DNA of 11,387 bases, from assembly GCA_937915745.1 (NCBI GenBank), contig CALGGJ010000071.1, positions 1 to 11,387 of the forward strand, read 5' to 3'. The notes below the pieces were generated by a model. That model worked only from the letters and a program-made list of their open reading frames with translations. It was not told the origin of the DNA and did not search any database. Below, one piece after another: positions 1 through 6,019 of this stretch (the first letter of the stretch is position 1; each line of letters opens with the position of its first letter). The position numbers and the translations under genes were made by a program. The stretch is from an uncultured Prevotellaceae bacterium (GTDB lineage: Bacteria > Bacteroidota > Bacteroidia > Bacteroidales > Bacteroidaceae).

Positions 1-528
1 GTAGCCGGTGAACCTCTTGTAGGTCATCTTCGCATCGTACTTCTCCGTCTCTATGCGCTCGACCTTGGTCGCTTTGCTTGCAAAGAACTGATGGTCGAAG
101 TCCAGGTCATACGACTCTCCGGCCACGAGCTGTCCTGTGTTTATGAGTGTCTTCACCAGCAGGCTGTTCAGTTCCGTGGCAGTGTTAAAGGCATAGCTCT
201 TGCCTGTGTCGGATGTATAGGTCGTATTGTCTGTGGACAATTCTGATATCGCTCTCAAAATAGTGTCAGAGCTGCATGTACGAAAAGTAGGATGAAGGGA
301 TAGATGAGACATCAGATGGCTTGTCACGTCCTCCACGCAGTCACCACCACAGAAGTAGACGCTTGCCAGCGAACCGACAATCTCACTGTACTGATAACCG
401 TATGACGTGCACCGAAGACCCAGCAATTTGTCGATAACCGGGCCCACGAAACTGGAAAATAGCTCTCTCACATGAAATATTCCTCCAAAAGGAGTGATTT
501 TCTCGGATTTTATTTGTACCTTTGCCAT
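1..528 (-). CDS. IS1380-family DDE transposase, N-terminal part (176 codons to the window edge)
   Basis: Transposase that catalyses movement of its own insertion sequence. Reading the minus strand from the ATG at 528-526 gives an uninterrupted frame to base 1, beginning MAKVQIKSEKITPFGG. It contains stretches typical of the Bacteroides/Prevotella IS1380 group: GYQYSEIVGSL (~44-54), VYFCGGDCVEDVTSHL (~57-72), SSDTILRAI (~86-94), YDLDFDHQF (~140-148, where the first catalytic aspartate is expected) and EKYDAKMTYKRFTGY (~162-176). Full-length members are roughly 400 or more residues, so more than half lies outside the window. No frameshift or stop is seen, and nothing visible suggests that it is inactive. 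Confidence 0.93.
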   Translation of the reverse strand, partial: MAKVQIKSEKITPFGGIFHVRELFSSFVGPVIDKLLGLRCTSYGYQYSEIVGSLASVYFCGGDCVEDVTSHLMSHLSLHPTFRTCSSDTILRAISELSTDNTTYTSDTGKSYAFNTATELNSLLVKTLINTGQLVAGESYDLDFDHQFFASKATKVERIETEKYDAKMTYKRFTGY

Positions 529-595
529 GTCATTGATGATTTTGCTTGTCTTTATTTGCAGCATTAAGGTAAGTGAAAAATCTGACATGACAAAA

Positions 596-622
596 TCCTG
601 GGCAATTTTTTGTTGCCCAGGA
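596..622. other. Perfect 10-bp hairpin in the leader of the IS transposase
   Basis: TCCTGGGCAA (596-605) pairs perfectly with TTGCCCAGGA (613-622) around a 7-base loop. It lies between the transposase start and the likely IS end, so it would be in the 5' leader of any transcript entering the transposase from outside. Some IS elements use such structures to block impinging transcription; that role here is inference. Neither strand shows a long T-run straight after the stem, so it is not a standard terminator. Confidence 0.6.
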
Positions 623-810
623 ACTTAAAATGAGTGTAAAACTAATGTGCTGCGGAATTTAGGTATATGACTTACCACATGATTCACTTTCTTCGTCATC
701 TATTTCATTATGTATTGATTGCAATTACACCCACGCAAATGGATGTGATCCTATCACACAAAATTTCCAAATTTATTCAGAGTATTAATTGTATACAAAA
801 AGTACACACT

Positions 811-2661
811 ATGCAAAGAGCAATTATCACAATACTAGTCCTGCTGAATGTAACAGGACTGTATGCCCAGAAACAAAATCCCATGGGCATATACCACATG
901 GTGAGTATCACCGGCAAGAACGGCACGGAACCTGCACCGTACGACCAATACAAGATATGCACCGACTCCATGACATGGATGGTGAACGTTACGGAAGACG
1001 GCAGTATCAACGAGCATGGTGAAAGGACCAACCGACCATACTTCAAGATAAGCGACAACGACCACATGGTGTTCAACTACACAGGCGAACAGCCCGATGC
1101 AACGGATGTAACAAAGTCCCGCATCTACGATTCGGGCAAGAAGGGTTTCAAGCTGAAATGGTGGAGCACCTCGCAAAACCATCGTGTCTTTCCTCACAAT
1201 GACTGGTGTACCGAAGAGTACAAATCGGACAACTTTTCTCCATCGGGTAAAAAGATTTTCGACTTGCTCTACAGCACTAAAAGCACGATGAAGAAAGACG
1301 GGATACAAGGCCAGTGGAAGGTCACCGGAGCAATCAAGATGGGGGGCAGCAAGATTGTAGATGAATGGCAAAAACATGGAACAGCAAAGCTGAGCGAAAA
1401 CGACATAGTGCCTTATCAGGACAAATATGCCATAATCGACGACCAATATGTCTTCGTTGCGCATTCCGAGGCTCTGTTGAACCAACAGACACCAAGCATA
1501 TACGGCTATCTGCAAAAATATCAGATAAGCGACGAGAGCGGACGTTCAGTTACGGCTCAGATACTGACGAACGACAATACCCGCCCCGCTATATACGAGT
1601 TCTACAGAATCAGCGATGACAGAATGATTGTCAGGGTTGAGTATTCACTAATTGTAAATGACAGGATTAACGAATTGTCAGACCATGGATATGAGATTTG
1701 GGACAGGTATGAAAGCCGCATGTCTCTCATCAACCAGCTTACTTCTGCAACACCTCTTATTGATACAGGGACACCTAAGCCCGATGGTCTGTACAGATTT
1801 GTGGCAGGCGGAAGCCTTTGCCGTATCAGGGAATCTACAGACTCTGTTATCGGCACTGTAATGAATGGCATACGGATGAATTCCTATACAGAACGATACC
1901 GACTTTGTACCGACACTGCCAACTGGACTATCAGAATCACGAACTCAACCCCAAAGAGTTATCATGGTTACACTCTGGGAGACAGTATCCACTTGGATTA
2001 CCAGGCAAAAGACATGACAGTATTATATGGGTCTCCTGCGTCGATTTATTCGCAGGATTCAGATGTGAGTAGTCGTGACAGATGGACACTGTTCGGATGT
2101 ACTGAAACAGGTTTCAGCGAATGCCAGCAGAACCAAGTTTGGACCTTTGACAAACGTAGTGTGACTCCGCTTGCCAAGGATGTGCTCGATGTGCTTGAAG
2201 GCAGGATTACACACGATGCCAGCCATCCGCTGTATGGAACGTGGGAAGTGGAGGGACAGGTACTGAACCCGACGGAAACTAAGATAGACTCGATCATGAA
2301 AGGACTCTGCACCGATTATGTCCATCCATACAGCCGCACCATAAGATTCTTTTATGCGTTCACGCCAAAACTTATGTACACCATGCAGTCGTCCAGAGTA
2401 TGGATAGACAAGATGAAATCTGACGGAAAGACTTCTTTTGTCACATTGGAACCTTATAGGACAACTCAGGCGAACTCAAATACACTGATAGATGTAAACT
2501 GGTCTGTTCATTGGCTCGACAGCAATACCATCCTGATATGTCGGGATAAGCAGGATCTGTCGCTGCCTGTTCCAAAATGTTTCGTGCTGAAGAGGAAAGT
2601 GGGAGGTACCTCACTTATAAACGTCATTGGCAGAAGACTGCCTGTCAACTCGCATATTTAA
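811..2661 (+). CDS. Secreted protein with two homologous halves, lipocalin-like (possibly DUF4488-type)
   Basis: 616 residues of unknown function, probably exported. I chose the ATG at 811 because it begins a clean signal peptide (MQRAIITILVLLNVTGLYAQ); the frame opens at 667, but the extra 48 residues do not look like a protein start and lie next to the IS end. The mature protein duplicates internally. In half 1 (~21-310), GIYHM (~26), YKICTDSMTWMVNV (~47-60), FDLLYS and GQWKVTG (~167-173) match, in half 2 (~323-616), GLYRF, YRLCTDTANWTIRI (~363-376), LDVLEG and GTWEVEG. Each half ends in a similar strand-rich segment. The recurring G-x-W and G-[IL]-Y openings suggest small lipocalin-like barrels of the kind seen in Bacteroidetes DUF4488 proteins, perhaps two per half; that family assignment is tentative. 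No catalytic motif is visible. The IS sits directly upstream and may have replaced or separated its promoter. Confidence 0.8.
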   Translation: MQRAIITILVLLNVTGLYAQKQNPMGIYHMVSITGKNGTEPAPYDQYKICTDSMTWMVNVTEDGSINEHGERTNRPYFKISDNDHMVFNYTGEQPDATDVTKSRIYDSGKKGFKLKWWSTSQNHRVFPHNDWCTEEYKSDNFSPSGKKIFDLLYSTKSTMKKDGIQGQWKVTGAIKMGGSKIVDEWQKHGTAKLSENDIVPYQDKYAIIDDQYVFVAHSEALLNQQTPSIYGYLQKYQISDESGRSVTAQILTNDNTRPAIYEFYRISDDRMIVRVEYSLIVNDRINELSDHGYEIWDRYESRMSLINQLTSATPLIDTGTPKPDGLYRFVAGGSLCRIRESTDSVIGTVMNGIRMNSYTERYRLCTDTANWTIRITNSTPKSYHGYTLGDSIHLDYQAKDMTVLYGSPASIYSQDSDVSSRDRWTLFGCTETGFSECQQNQVWTFDKRSVTPLAKDVLDVLEGRITHDASHPLYGTWEVEGQVLNPTETKIDSIMKGLCTDYVHPYSRTIRFFYAFTPKLMYTMQSSRVWIDKMKSDGKTSFVTLEPYRTTQANSNTLIDVNWSVHWLDSNTILICRDKQDLSLPVPKCFVLKRKVGGTSLINVIGRRLPVNSHI

Positions 2662-2677
2662 TTATCTGATGTAAATA

Positions 2678-2830
2678 ATGGAAGACCTTACCATCTGGCT
2701 CACATATCATGACAGAGATTCCGATGTCGGCAGCAGCCACACCAGCCGATACCTCTACAGGCATGTGTGGAGGGGCGTAAAAACGAGTGCGCGGTCTCGG
2801 CCCTGCGAGTTCGCGGTCACAGGCCTGTGA
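2678..2830 (+). pseudogene. Short open frame, possible 5' remnant of a DUF4422-like glycosyltransferase
   Basis: An ATG at 2678 opens a 50-codon frame starting MEDLTIWLTYHDRDSD. Bacteroidetes DUF4422 glycosyltransferases often start with a similar [IL]-W-L-T-Y-H-D segment, and two other broken glycan genes occur nearby, so I suspect a remnant of such a gene. The resemblance covers only about a dozen residues. After residue ~33 the frame runs into the GC-rich 22-bp repeat and ends there, so the rest of the reading is not real coding. It could also be chance. Confidence 0.3.
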
Positions 2831-2872
2831 GTGCGGAGCCGCGGCCCCGCAAGTGCGCACTTACAGACACAA
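2785..2872. repeat. GC-rich tandem repeat, 22-bp period, about four units
   Basis: Units start at 2785, 2807, 2829 and 2851 with GAGTGCGCGG, GAGTTCGCGG, GAGTGCGGAG and AAGTGCGCAC. The first three continue into C/G-rich second halves ending CCTGC, CCTGT and CCCGC; the fourth decays into A-rich sequence. The block is much more GC-rich than its surroundings. There are no spacers between units, so it is not CRISPR. The rest of the gene-free stretch 2831-2964 is AT-rich, with only the conserved pre-start sequence described separately. Confidence 0.7.
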
Positions 2873-2937
2873 AGATTAGTACATGCTTTCGATGACACCA
2901 ACAAACCATGCCGACAAGTCCACAATAATAAACCCTA

Positions 2938-2964
2938 ATATTAACCATTAATATCAAACAAACC
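2938..2964 (+). promoter_or_regulatory. Conserved sequence upstream of leader gene 1
   Basis: ATTAACC, ATTAA and a CAAACAA run immediately before the start at 2965 match the sequence before the second leader gene (4792-4819: ATTAACC, GATTAA, CAAAACAA). The ATTAACC box ends 18 bases before the start here and 19 there. It may be a shared translation-initiation region or simply a relic of common ancestry. No TAnnTTTG promoter is seen in this interval. Confidence 0.5.
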
Positions 2965-3732
2965 TTGACAACAACAATCAGACATGTGACACTGAAGTCA
3001 CTTGGTAAGGACAAAGACATCGACCCTTCGAAGGGTACTGTAACAAATCCCTTCACTCTGGAAGAGTATGACAGCTTGTGCAACACCGGCGAGTGGCCTG
3101 GCGGATATGTAGAGGCCATGGGCTATGTCGCTCCACCTATGATGGACGGCATGGATGACGGAAGCGGAAGCAGCGGTAGCTCTCCTTATGACATTATCCC
3201 ACTCGAGATACTTCAAGCATTACCATCAGCCCTGAGTAGCCTTATAACATCAGGGGAAGTTGGTGTGGTACTCGACCCTGCATTGGATGTTCAAGGACGA
3301 TATTACACTACGACAAAGACCATTCGTTTACGTCCGAATGGAATAAACCTTGAAACAATAAGACATGAGCTTTTCCATGCATGGCAGGATAAACAAGGGT
3401 ATGTGGATGGCCAAAGTCACACGAACAATGAGTATGAGACATACGTAATAAATGACGTAATATATTATAGGACTCATATGATAGGCGAATATGGCAGTCT
3501 TGCTGGGGGTACTGTAACGGATGAAGATTACAGCAACTATTATAATTTCATCGCTACCTGCGTTGGAACGGGTGCATTCGATGCAGATTATTTCTTCGCT
3601 CATGTCTCTGAATTTTATGAGTCTTTTAAGGCGGCTCATAGCAATTCTCCAGCAGGTAATGGTACTTCAAATAGTGGTTATCAATGGCATTGGCAGGAAA
3701 TACTATTATTATTCGGACTTATACAATCATAA
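2965..3732 (+). CDS. Leader-bearing zinc-metallopeptidase-like protein, candidate secreted toxin
   Basis: 255 residues in three parts. Residues ~1-55 form a leader shared with the gene at 4820: KGTVTNPFT (23-31), then EEYDSL and GEWPGGYVEAMGYV. Residues ~56-75 are a low-complexity linker rich in Gly, Ser, Met and Asp. The rest holds IRHELFHAWQD with an HExxH zinc-binding and catalytic motif (H134, E135, H138), followed by NNEYETY, whose E156 or E158 could be the third zinc ligand as in gluzincin-type peptidases. There is no ordinary signal peptide, so export, if any, would rely on the leader. The start is the TTG at 2965; it makes the leader almost the same length as its paralogue's, whereas GTG at 2986 would cut into it. 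A small exported protein starts 13 bases downstream. The layout suggests a toxin and its immunity partner, but toxicity is inferred; a housekeeping peptidase is the alternative. Confidence 0.75.
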   Translation: MTTTIRHVTLKSLGKDKDIDPSKGTVTNPFTLEEYDSLCNTGEWPGGYVEAMGYVAPPMMDGMDDGSGSSGSSPYDIIPLEILQALPSALSSLITSGEVGVVLDPALDVQGRYYTTTKTIRLRPNGINLETIRHELFHAWQDKQGYVDGQSHTNNEYETYVINDVIYYRTHMIGEYGSLAGGTVTDEDYSNYYNFIATCVGTGAFDADYFFAHVSEFYESFKAAHSNSPAGNGTSNSGYQWHWQEILLLFGLIQS

Positions 3733-3745
3733 ACAAGCATGAACT

Positions 3746-4327
3746 ATGATAAATATAGTAGCAAATATTTTCAATGTCAGACATTATATACTGACATTAA
3801 TGATGTTCTCATGCATCGGAGGCAGGTGTCAAACAGGTGTCAGTATTACAGACACCTTACAGGTGAAAAATGGCAGAATACTGCTTCATACAGCATCAGA
3901 TGGGTTGAACGGATACAGAGTGAGCCAAGTTAGTATATCAAATTATAGACAGGAGAGTCTGTCTTTTGATGAATCTGATAAATTACGTGTAATAAATACA
4001 TTATTCCTTGATGACAGCAGTACAAAGGAGAAGATACAGGACCTGCGGACTCTTACCCGTCGCAAACTCGGCAAGCAACTTATAAAGAGATACGAGTTCT
4101 CTAAGATTCATGTCTTTCTGGAAATAAAACTTGATTGTGTAGGTAAACCCGTCAGTGTTGGATTATATGCCAATGGATACACTGCAATACCTGTAAAAAA
4201 AGCAAAATCCATTTTACATAAGGTCATTAAATCTTATCGTTTCGATGAATATAGTCAAATACGACGTTCGTCAAGGATTGAGACTACTCATTGTGGTTGT
4301 GTATTTACGTTTGATATATGCAAGTAG
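3746..4327 (+). CDS. Small exported protein, candidate immunity partner of the metallopeptidase
   Basis: 193 residues of no family I recognise. It starts 13 bases after the metallopeptidase gene, so the two are almost certainly co-transcribed. Residues ~13-29 (HYILTLMMFSCIGGRCQ) form an export signal, either a loose lipobox ending at Cys23 or an ordinary signal peptide cleaved after Gln29. The central region is charged (TRRKLGKQLIKRYEF). The C-terminal third (~VFLEIKLDCVGKPVSVGLY to SYRFDEY) alternates hydrophobic and polar residues like a small alpha/beta or beta-rich domain. An envelope-located protein paired with a leader-bearing peptidase fits an immunity role, but no sequence motif proves it. 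An overlapping frame opening at 3739 is much shorter and lacks an export signal. Confidence 0.75.
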   Translation: MINIVANIFNVRHYILTLMMFSCIGGRCQTGVSITDTLQVKNGRILLHTASDGLNGYRVSQVSISNYRQESLSFDESDKLRVINTLFLDDSSTKEKIQDLRTLTRRKLGKQLIKRYEFSKIHVFLEIKLDCVGKPVSVGLYANGYTAIPVKKAKSILHKVIKSYRFDEYSQIRRSSRIETTHCGCVFTFDICK

Positions 4328-4348
4328 TATTATGAAAAACTATATACA

Positions 4349-4806
4349 ATGAAAGTACATTACGACTATCTGATAGTAGGTTCGGGCCTTTATGGTGCCA
4401 CGTTTGCATACATGGCACATCTGCAGGCAGGAAGTGTCTGGTCATCGACCGCCGCGAGCAGGCGGGCGGCAACGTGGCGTGCCGACGCATGGAGGGAATC
4501 GACATCCACAACCGTGAGGTACAGGAATTGCAGCATACGGTGATAACACGCGAATACCCGCAGGCATACGTCCCGGGGCATGAGCCCTACTATCCCGTGA
4601 ACGGCGAGCGGGACGACCACCTGTATCACCAATACGACGAGCTGGCACAGGCCGAGCCTCACACCATATTCGGCGGCAGGCTCGCAACATACCGATATAT
4701 GAACATGGACGAGGTGATGGCAAGTGCGATGAGAAAGTGGGAAAATGAAAGAATGAAAATGCTGCTACGGCAGCAGATAAATAAATCAAGAACATTAACC
4801 GATTAA
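4349..4806 (+). pseudogene. glf: UDP-galactopyranose mutase, frameshifted and with most of the middle deleted
   Basis: Intact Glf converts UDP-galactopyranose to UDP-galactofuranose for surface polysaccharide and needs FAD. The N-terminus is clear: YDYLIVGSGLYGATFAY with the GxGxxG nucleotide-binding motif. At about 4432 one A appears to be missing (gga-a-gtg), and the sequence continues in the next frame as CLVIDRREQAGGNVACRRME, the second FAD-contact segment. After GIDIHN (around 4511) it jumps to Glf C-terminal sequence: HTVITREYPQAY, EPYYPVNGERDD, IFGGRLATYRYMNMDEV. Glf is normally about 370 residues; only about 150 codons remain, so roughly 220-230 residues, including the substrate-binding core, are gone. 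It cannot be functional. The joint appears to bring EGIDIH next to a conserved H-R-E stretch near the C-terminus, consistent with deletion through a short match. The leader gene at 4820 starts 13 bases after its stop. Confidence 0.9.
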
Positions 4807-4819
4807 AAGCAAAACAATT
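4792..4819 (+). promoter_or_regulatory. Conserved sequence upstream of leader gene 2
   Basis: ATTAACC (4794-4800), GATTAA and CAAAACAATT precede the ATG at 4820 and match the sequence before leader gene 1 in order and distance. The left part overlaps the last codons of the glf remnant, so the match begins inside a dead gene. CAAAACAATT also occurs shortly before the lipoprotein start at 6020. Confidence 0.5.
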
Positions 4820-5065
4820 ATGGTAAAGATTATCAAATCGTACAAACTGGGTACAGCCCAAGATGCACAGGTAACAGCAAAGCGTTCTAAAGGCACAGTG
4901 TCAACCCCATTCACGCAGCAGGAGTACAACCAGCTCACCCAAGCCGGCGAGTGGACCGGCGGGTACGTCAAAGGTGAAGGAGAACTTTATACCCGTGCAA
5001 TGAATATATTAGGGCCTTTTTATGGAGCGGCTGATTATAGTATTTACTATGGGATACATGACTAA
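4820..5065 (+). CDS. Leader peptide with a short C-terminal peptide, candidate bacteriocin-like effector
   Basis: 81 residues starting at ATG 4820. Residues ~1-52 are the same leader as in the metallopeptidase at 2965: SKGTV (23-27), PFTQQEY (30-36), GEWTGGYV (43-50). The double glycine (47-48) is at nearly the same position in both. Only about 33 residues follow (after GGYV: KGEGELYTRAMNILGPFYGA, then ADYSIYYGIHD), rich in Tyr and Gly with no recognisable domain. The protein is either a complete small secreted peptide or a leader whose effector domain has been lost. The tightly linked membrane protein 14 bases downstream favours a small peptide with its own immunity protein. Export and processing at the double glycine are inferred; no ABC transporter or C39 peptidase is in the window. 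Confidence 0.7.
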   Translation: MVKIIKSYKLGTAQDAQVTAKRSKGTVSTPFTQQEYNQLTQAGEWTGGYVKGEGELYTRAMNILGPFYGAADYSIYYGIHD

Positions 5066-5079
5066 CTAAACTGTTTGAT

Positions 5080-5571
5080 ATGAACAAGAAGAACATAAAC
5101 ATTATTTATTGGACTCTGCCAATACTATTTACCTTATGGGAGCTATTCTTTGATTACCTGCCATATGTAAGGGAACTTTTACCGTCCGACATGCGCGAGG
5201 CCCTGTTTGGCCCACCACGGTCACTGGCAGAATTAATAGCTTTCAAGATCATACCCTATGCCAGGATACTTGGCATAGCCTTTAAATACGTGTATATAGC
5301 TGTTTGCTATGTGTGTAAAAACAAGTCATGGCTCGTTCTGACATTAACCGTCGTGCCTGTGCTTGCGTTAATAGTTATTACTTATGCATTATATCAACCG
5401 TTCATGATAGACTCATCTGGTGGTGGGCTCTATCATATACGACTTTTCAACTTTATAGTTGGAATCATAAACGTTTGTCCGTTCTACCTGTGTGTCTATT
5501 ATCTGCTACATAAAATGAAGAAGGCAGACATTGTGAACAAACAGAATGATATTGTGATACAAGACAAATAG
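5080..5571 (+). CDS. Four-helix membrane protein, candidate immunity protein for the peptide upstream
   Basis: 163 residues, inner-membrane protein of no family I recognise. Hydrophobic segments lie at about 7-24 (IIYWTLPILFTLWELFF), 48-74 (LIAFKIIPYARILGIAFKYVYIA region), 84-106 (WLVLTLTVVPVLALIVITYA) and 125-147 (FIVGIINVCPFYLCVYYLL). The C-terminus is short and charged (KMKKADIVNKQNDIVIQDK). It starts 14 bases after the leader peptide gene. Small multi-spanning proteins next to bacteriocin genes commonly give self-protection, which is the likeliest reading, but the sequence alone does not prove it. Confidence 0.75.
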   Translation: MNKKNINIIYWTLPILFTLWELFFDYLPYVRELLPSDMREALFGPPRSLAELIAFKIIPYARILGIAFKYVYIAVCYVCKNKSWLVLTLTVVPVLALIVITYALYQPFMIDSSGGGLYHIRLFNFIVGIINVCPFYLCVYYLLHKMKKADIVNKQNDIVIQDK

Positions 5572-5595
5572 CTAATACAAGAATTATTTCGGTAT

Positions 5596-5820
5596 ATGAA
5601 ACACGCAATAATGATAATGGCACACAAGGCACCCGAACAGGTGTGCCAGCTGGTGGAATACTTCAGCCTCAAGACCGAGTACATCTACATCAACCCAGAG
5701 GACAACGTCCCTCGCCTGAGAGATGGCATCAAAGATTACATCGAGTATTACAACAACCGTCGCTGTCATCAGGGAATCGCCCACCAGATACCGATGGAGA
5801 GGTACAGAAGTGCGGCGTAA
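5596..5820 (+). pseudogene. Chimera: GT14-like glycosyltransferase N-terminus joined to an IS3-family transposase C-terminus
   Basis: Residues ~1-23 (MKHAIMIMAHKAPEQVCQLV, then EYF) match the usual start of bacterial Core-2/I-branching (GT14) glycosyltransferases. From about residue 24 (SLKTEYIYIN, around 5665-5675) the sequence becomes the end of an IS3-type integrase-domain transposase: DGIKDYIEYYNNRRCHQG followed by IPMERY, with the NxRRxHQG motif seen near the C-terminus of this group. The frame stays open across the joint, so a 74-residue chimeric product is possible, but neither half has a complete domain. The transposase lacks at least its first two acidic residues. The joint probably records an IS-linked deletion that removed the rest of both genes. 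Confidence 0.8.
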
Positions 5821-5865
5821 CAGCAAAAAAACGAGAAAAGATGATACAGATTCGGAATTGTTTCG

Positions 5866-5873
5866 TACTTTTG
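5866..5873 (+). promoter_or_regulatory. Bacteroidetes-type -7 promoter box (TACTTTTG)
   Basis: TACTTTTG fits the TAnnTTTG -7 consensus and is followed by CAGCACC, as commonly seen around Bacteroidetes start sites. No good -33 TTTG lies 19-20 bases upstream, so it may be weak. It would drive the lipoprotein gene at 6020. The rest of 5821-6019 is probably the IS3 end plus an open stretch (~5901-5992, ending GTLVWDWGVL) that I do not recognise. Confidence 0.5.
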
Positions 5874-6019
5874 CAGCACCCAAGAAAGGGATCAGGCTCA
5901 CATTGTCTGTTGTCTGCCTCGCGGGTAAGAACGGCAGAAGTTATTGTCTTCGCAACATAGGGACACTGGTCTGGGATTGGGGAGTACTATAATCAATCAA
6001 CCTCAAAACAATTGATATC

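Larger units (their letters stand above)
1..663 (-). mobile_element. IS1380-family insertion sequence, one end only (element continues past base 1)
   Basis: The element is recognised from its transposase, read leftwards from 528. Ends of IS1380-family elements typically begin with CCT. On the minus strand a CCT followed by AAATTCCGCAGC starts at 663, so I take 663 as the likely outer end. A second possible end is the CCT at 621, which is one arm of a hairpin. The bases between the transposase start and the end (529-663) contain no gene, only that hairpin. The other terminal repeat and the target duplication lie outside the window, so the exact boundary is inferred. Confidence 0.6.

Noticed and set aside
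517..524. TACCTTTG on the plus strand inside the IS, as an outward promoter for the gene at 811
   Set aside because: It has no -33 TTTG at the right distance and lies over the transposase start; the match to an 8-base loose consensus alone is weak.
667..810. In-frame 48-residue extension of the secreted protein from the ATG at 667
   Set aside because: It does not look like a protein start, lies against the likely IS end, and the ATG at 811 begins a textbook signal peptide.
835..1515. Long antisense open frame inside the two-half secreted protein gene
   Set aside because: The plus strand has a coherent signal peptide and internal duplication; the antisense product resembles nothing and shares codons as a mirror of the real gene.
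2785..2872. CRISPR array
   Set aside because: The units are directly adjacent with no unique spacers, and no cas genes are present.
4820..5065. Leader gene 2 as an obvious pseudogene
   Set aside because: It has an ATG, an intact leader, a clean stop and a tightly coupled membrane partner; truncation remains possible but is not shown by the sequence.
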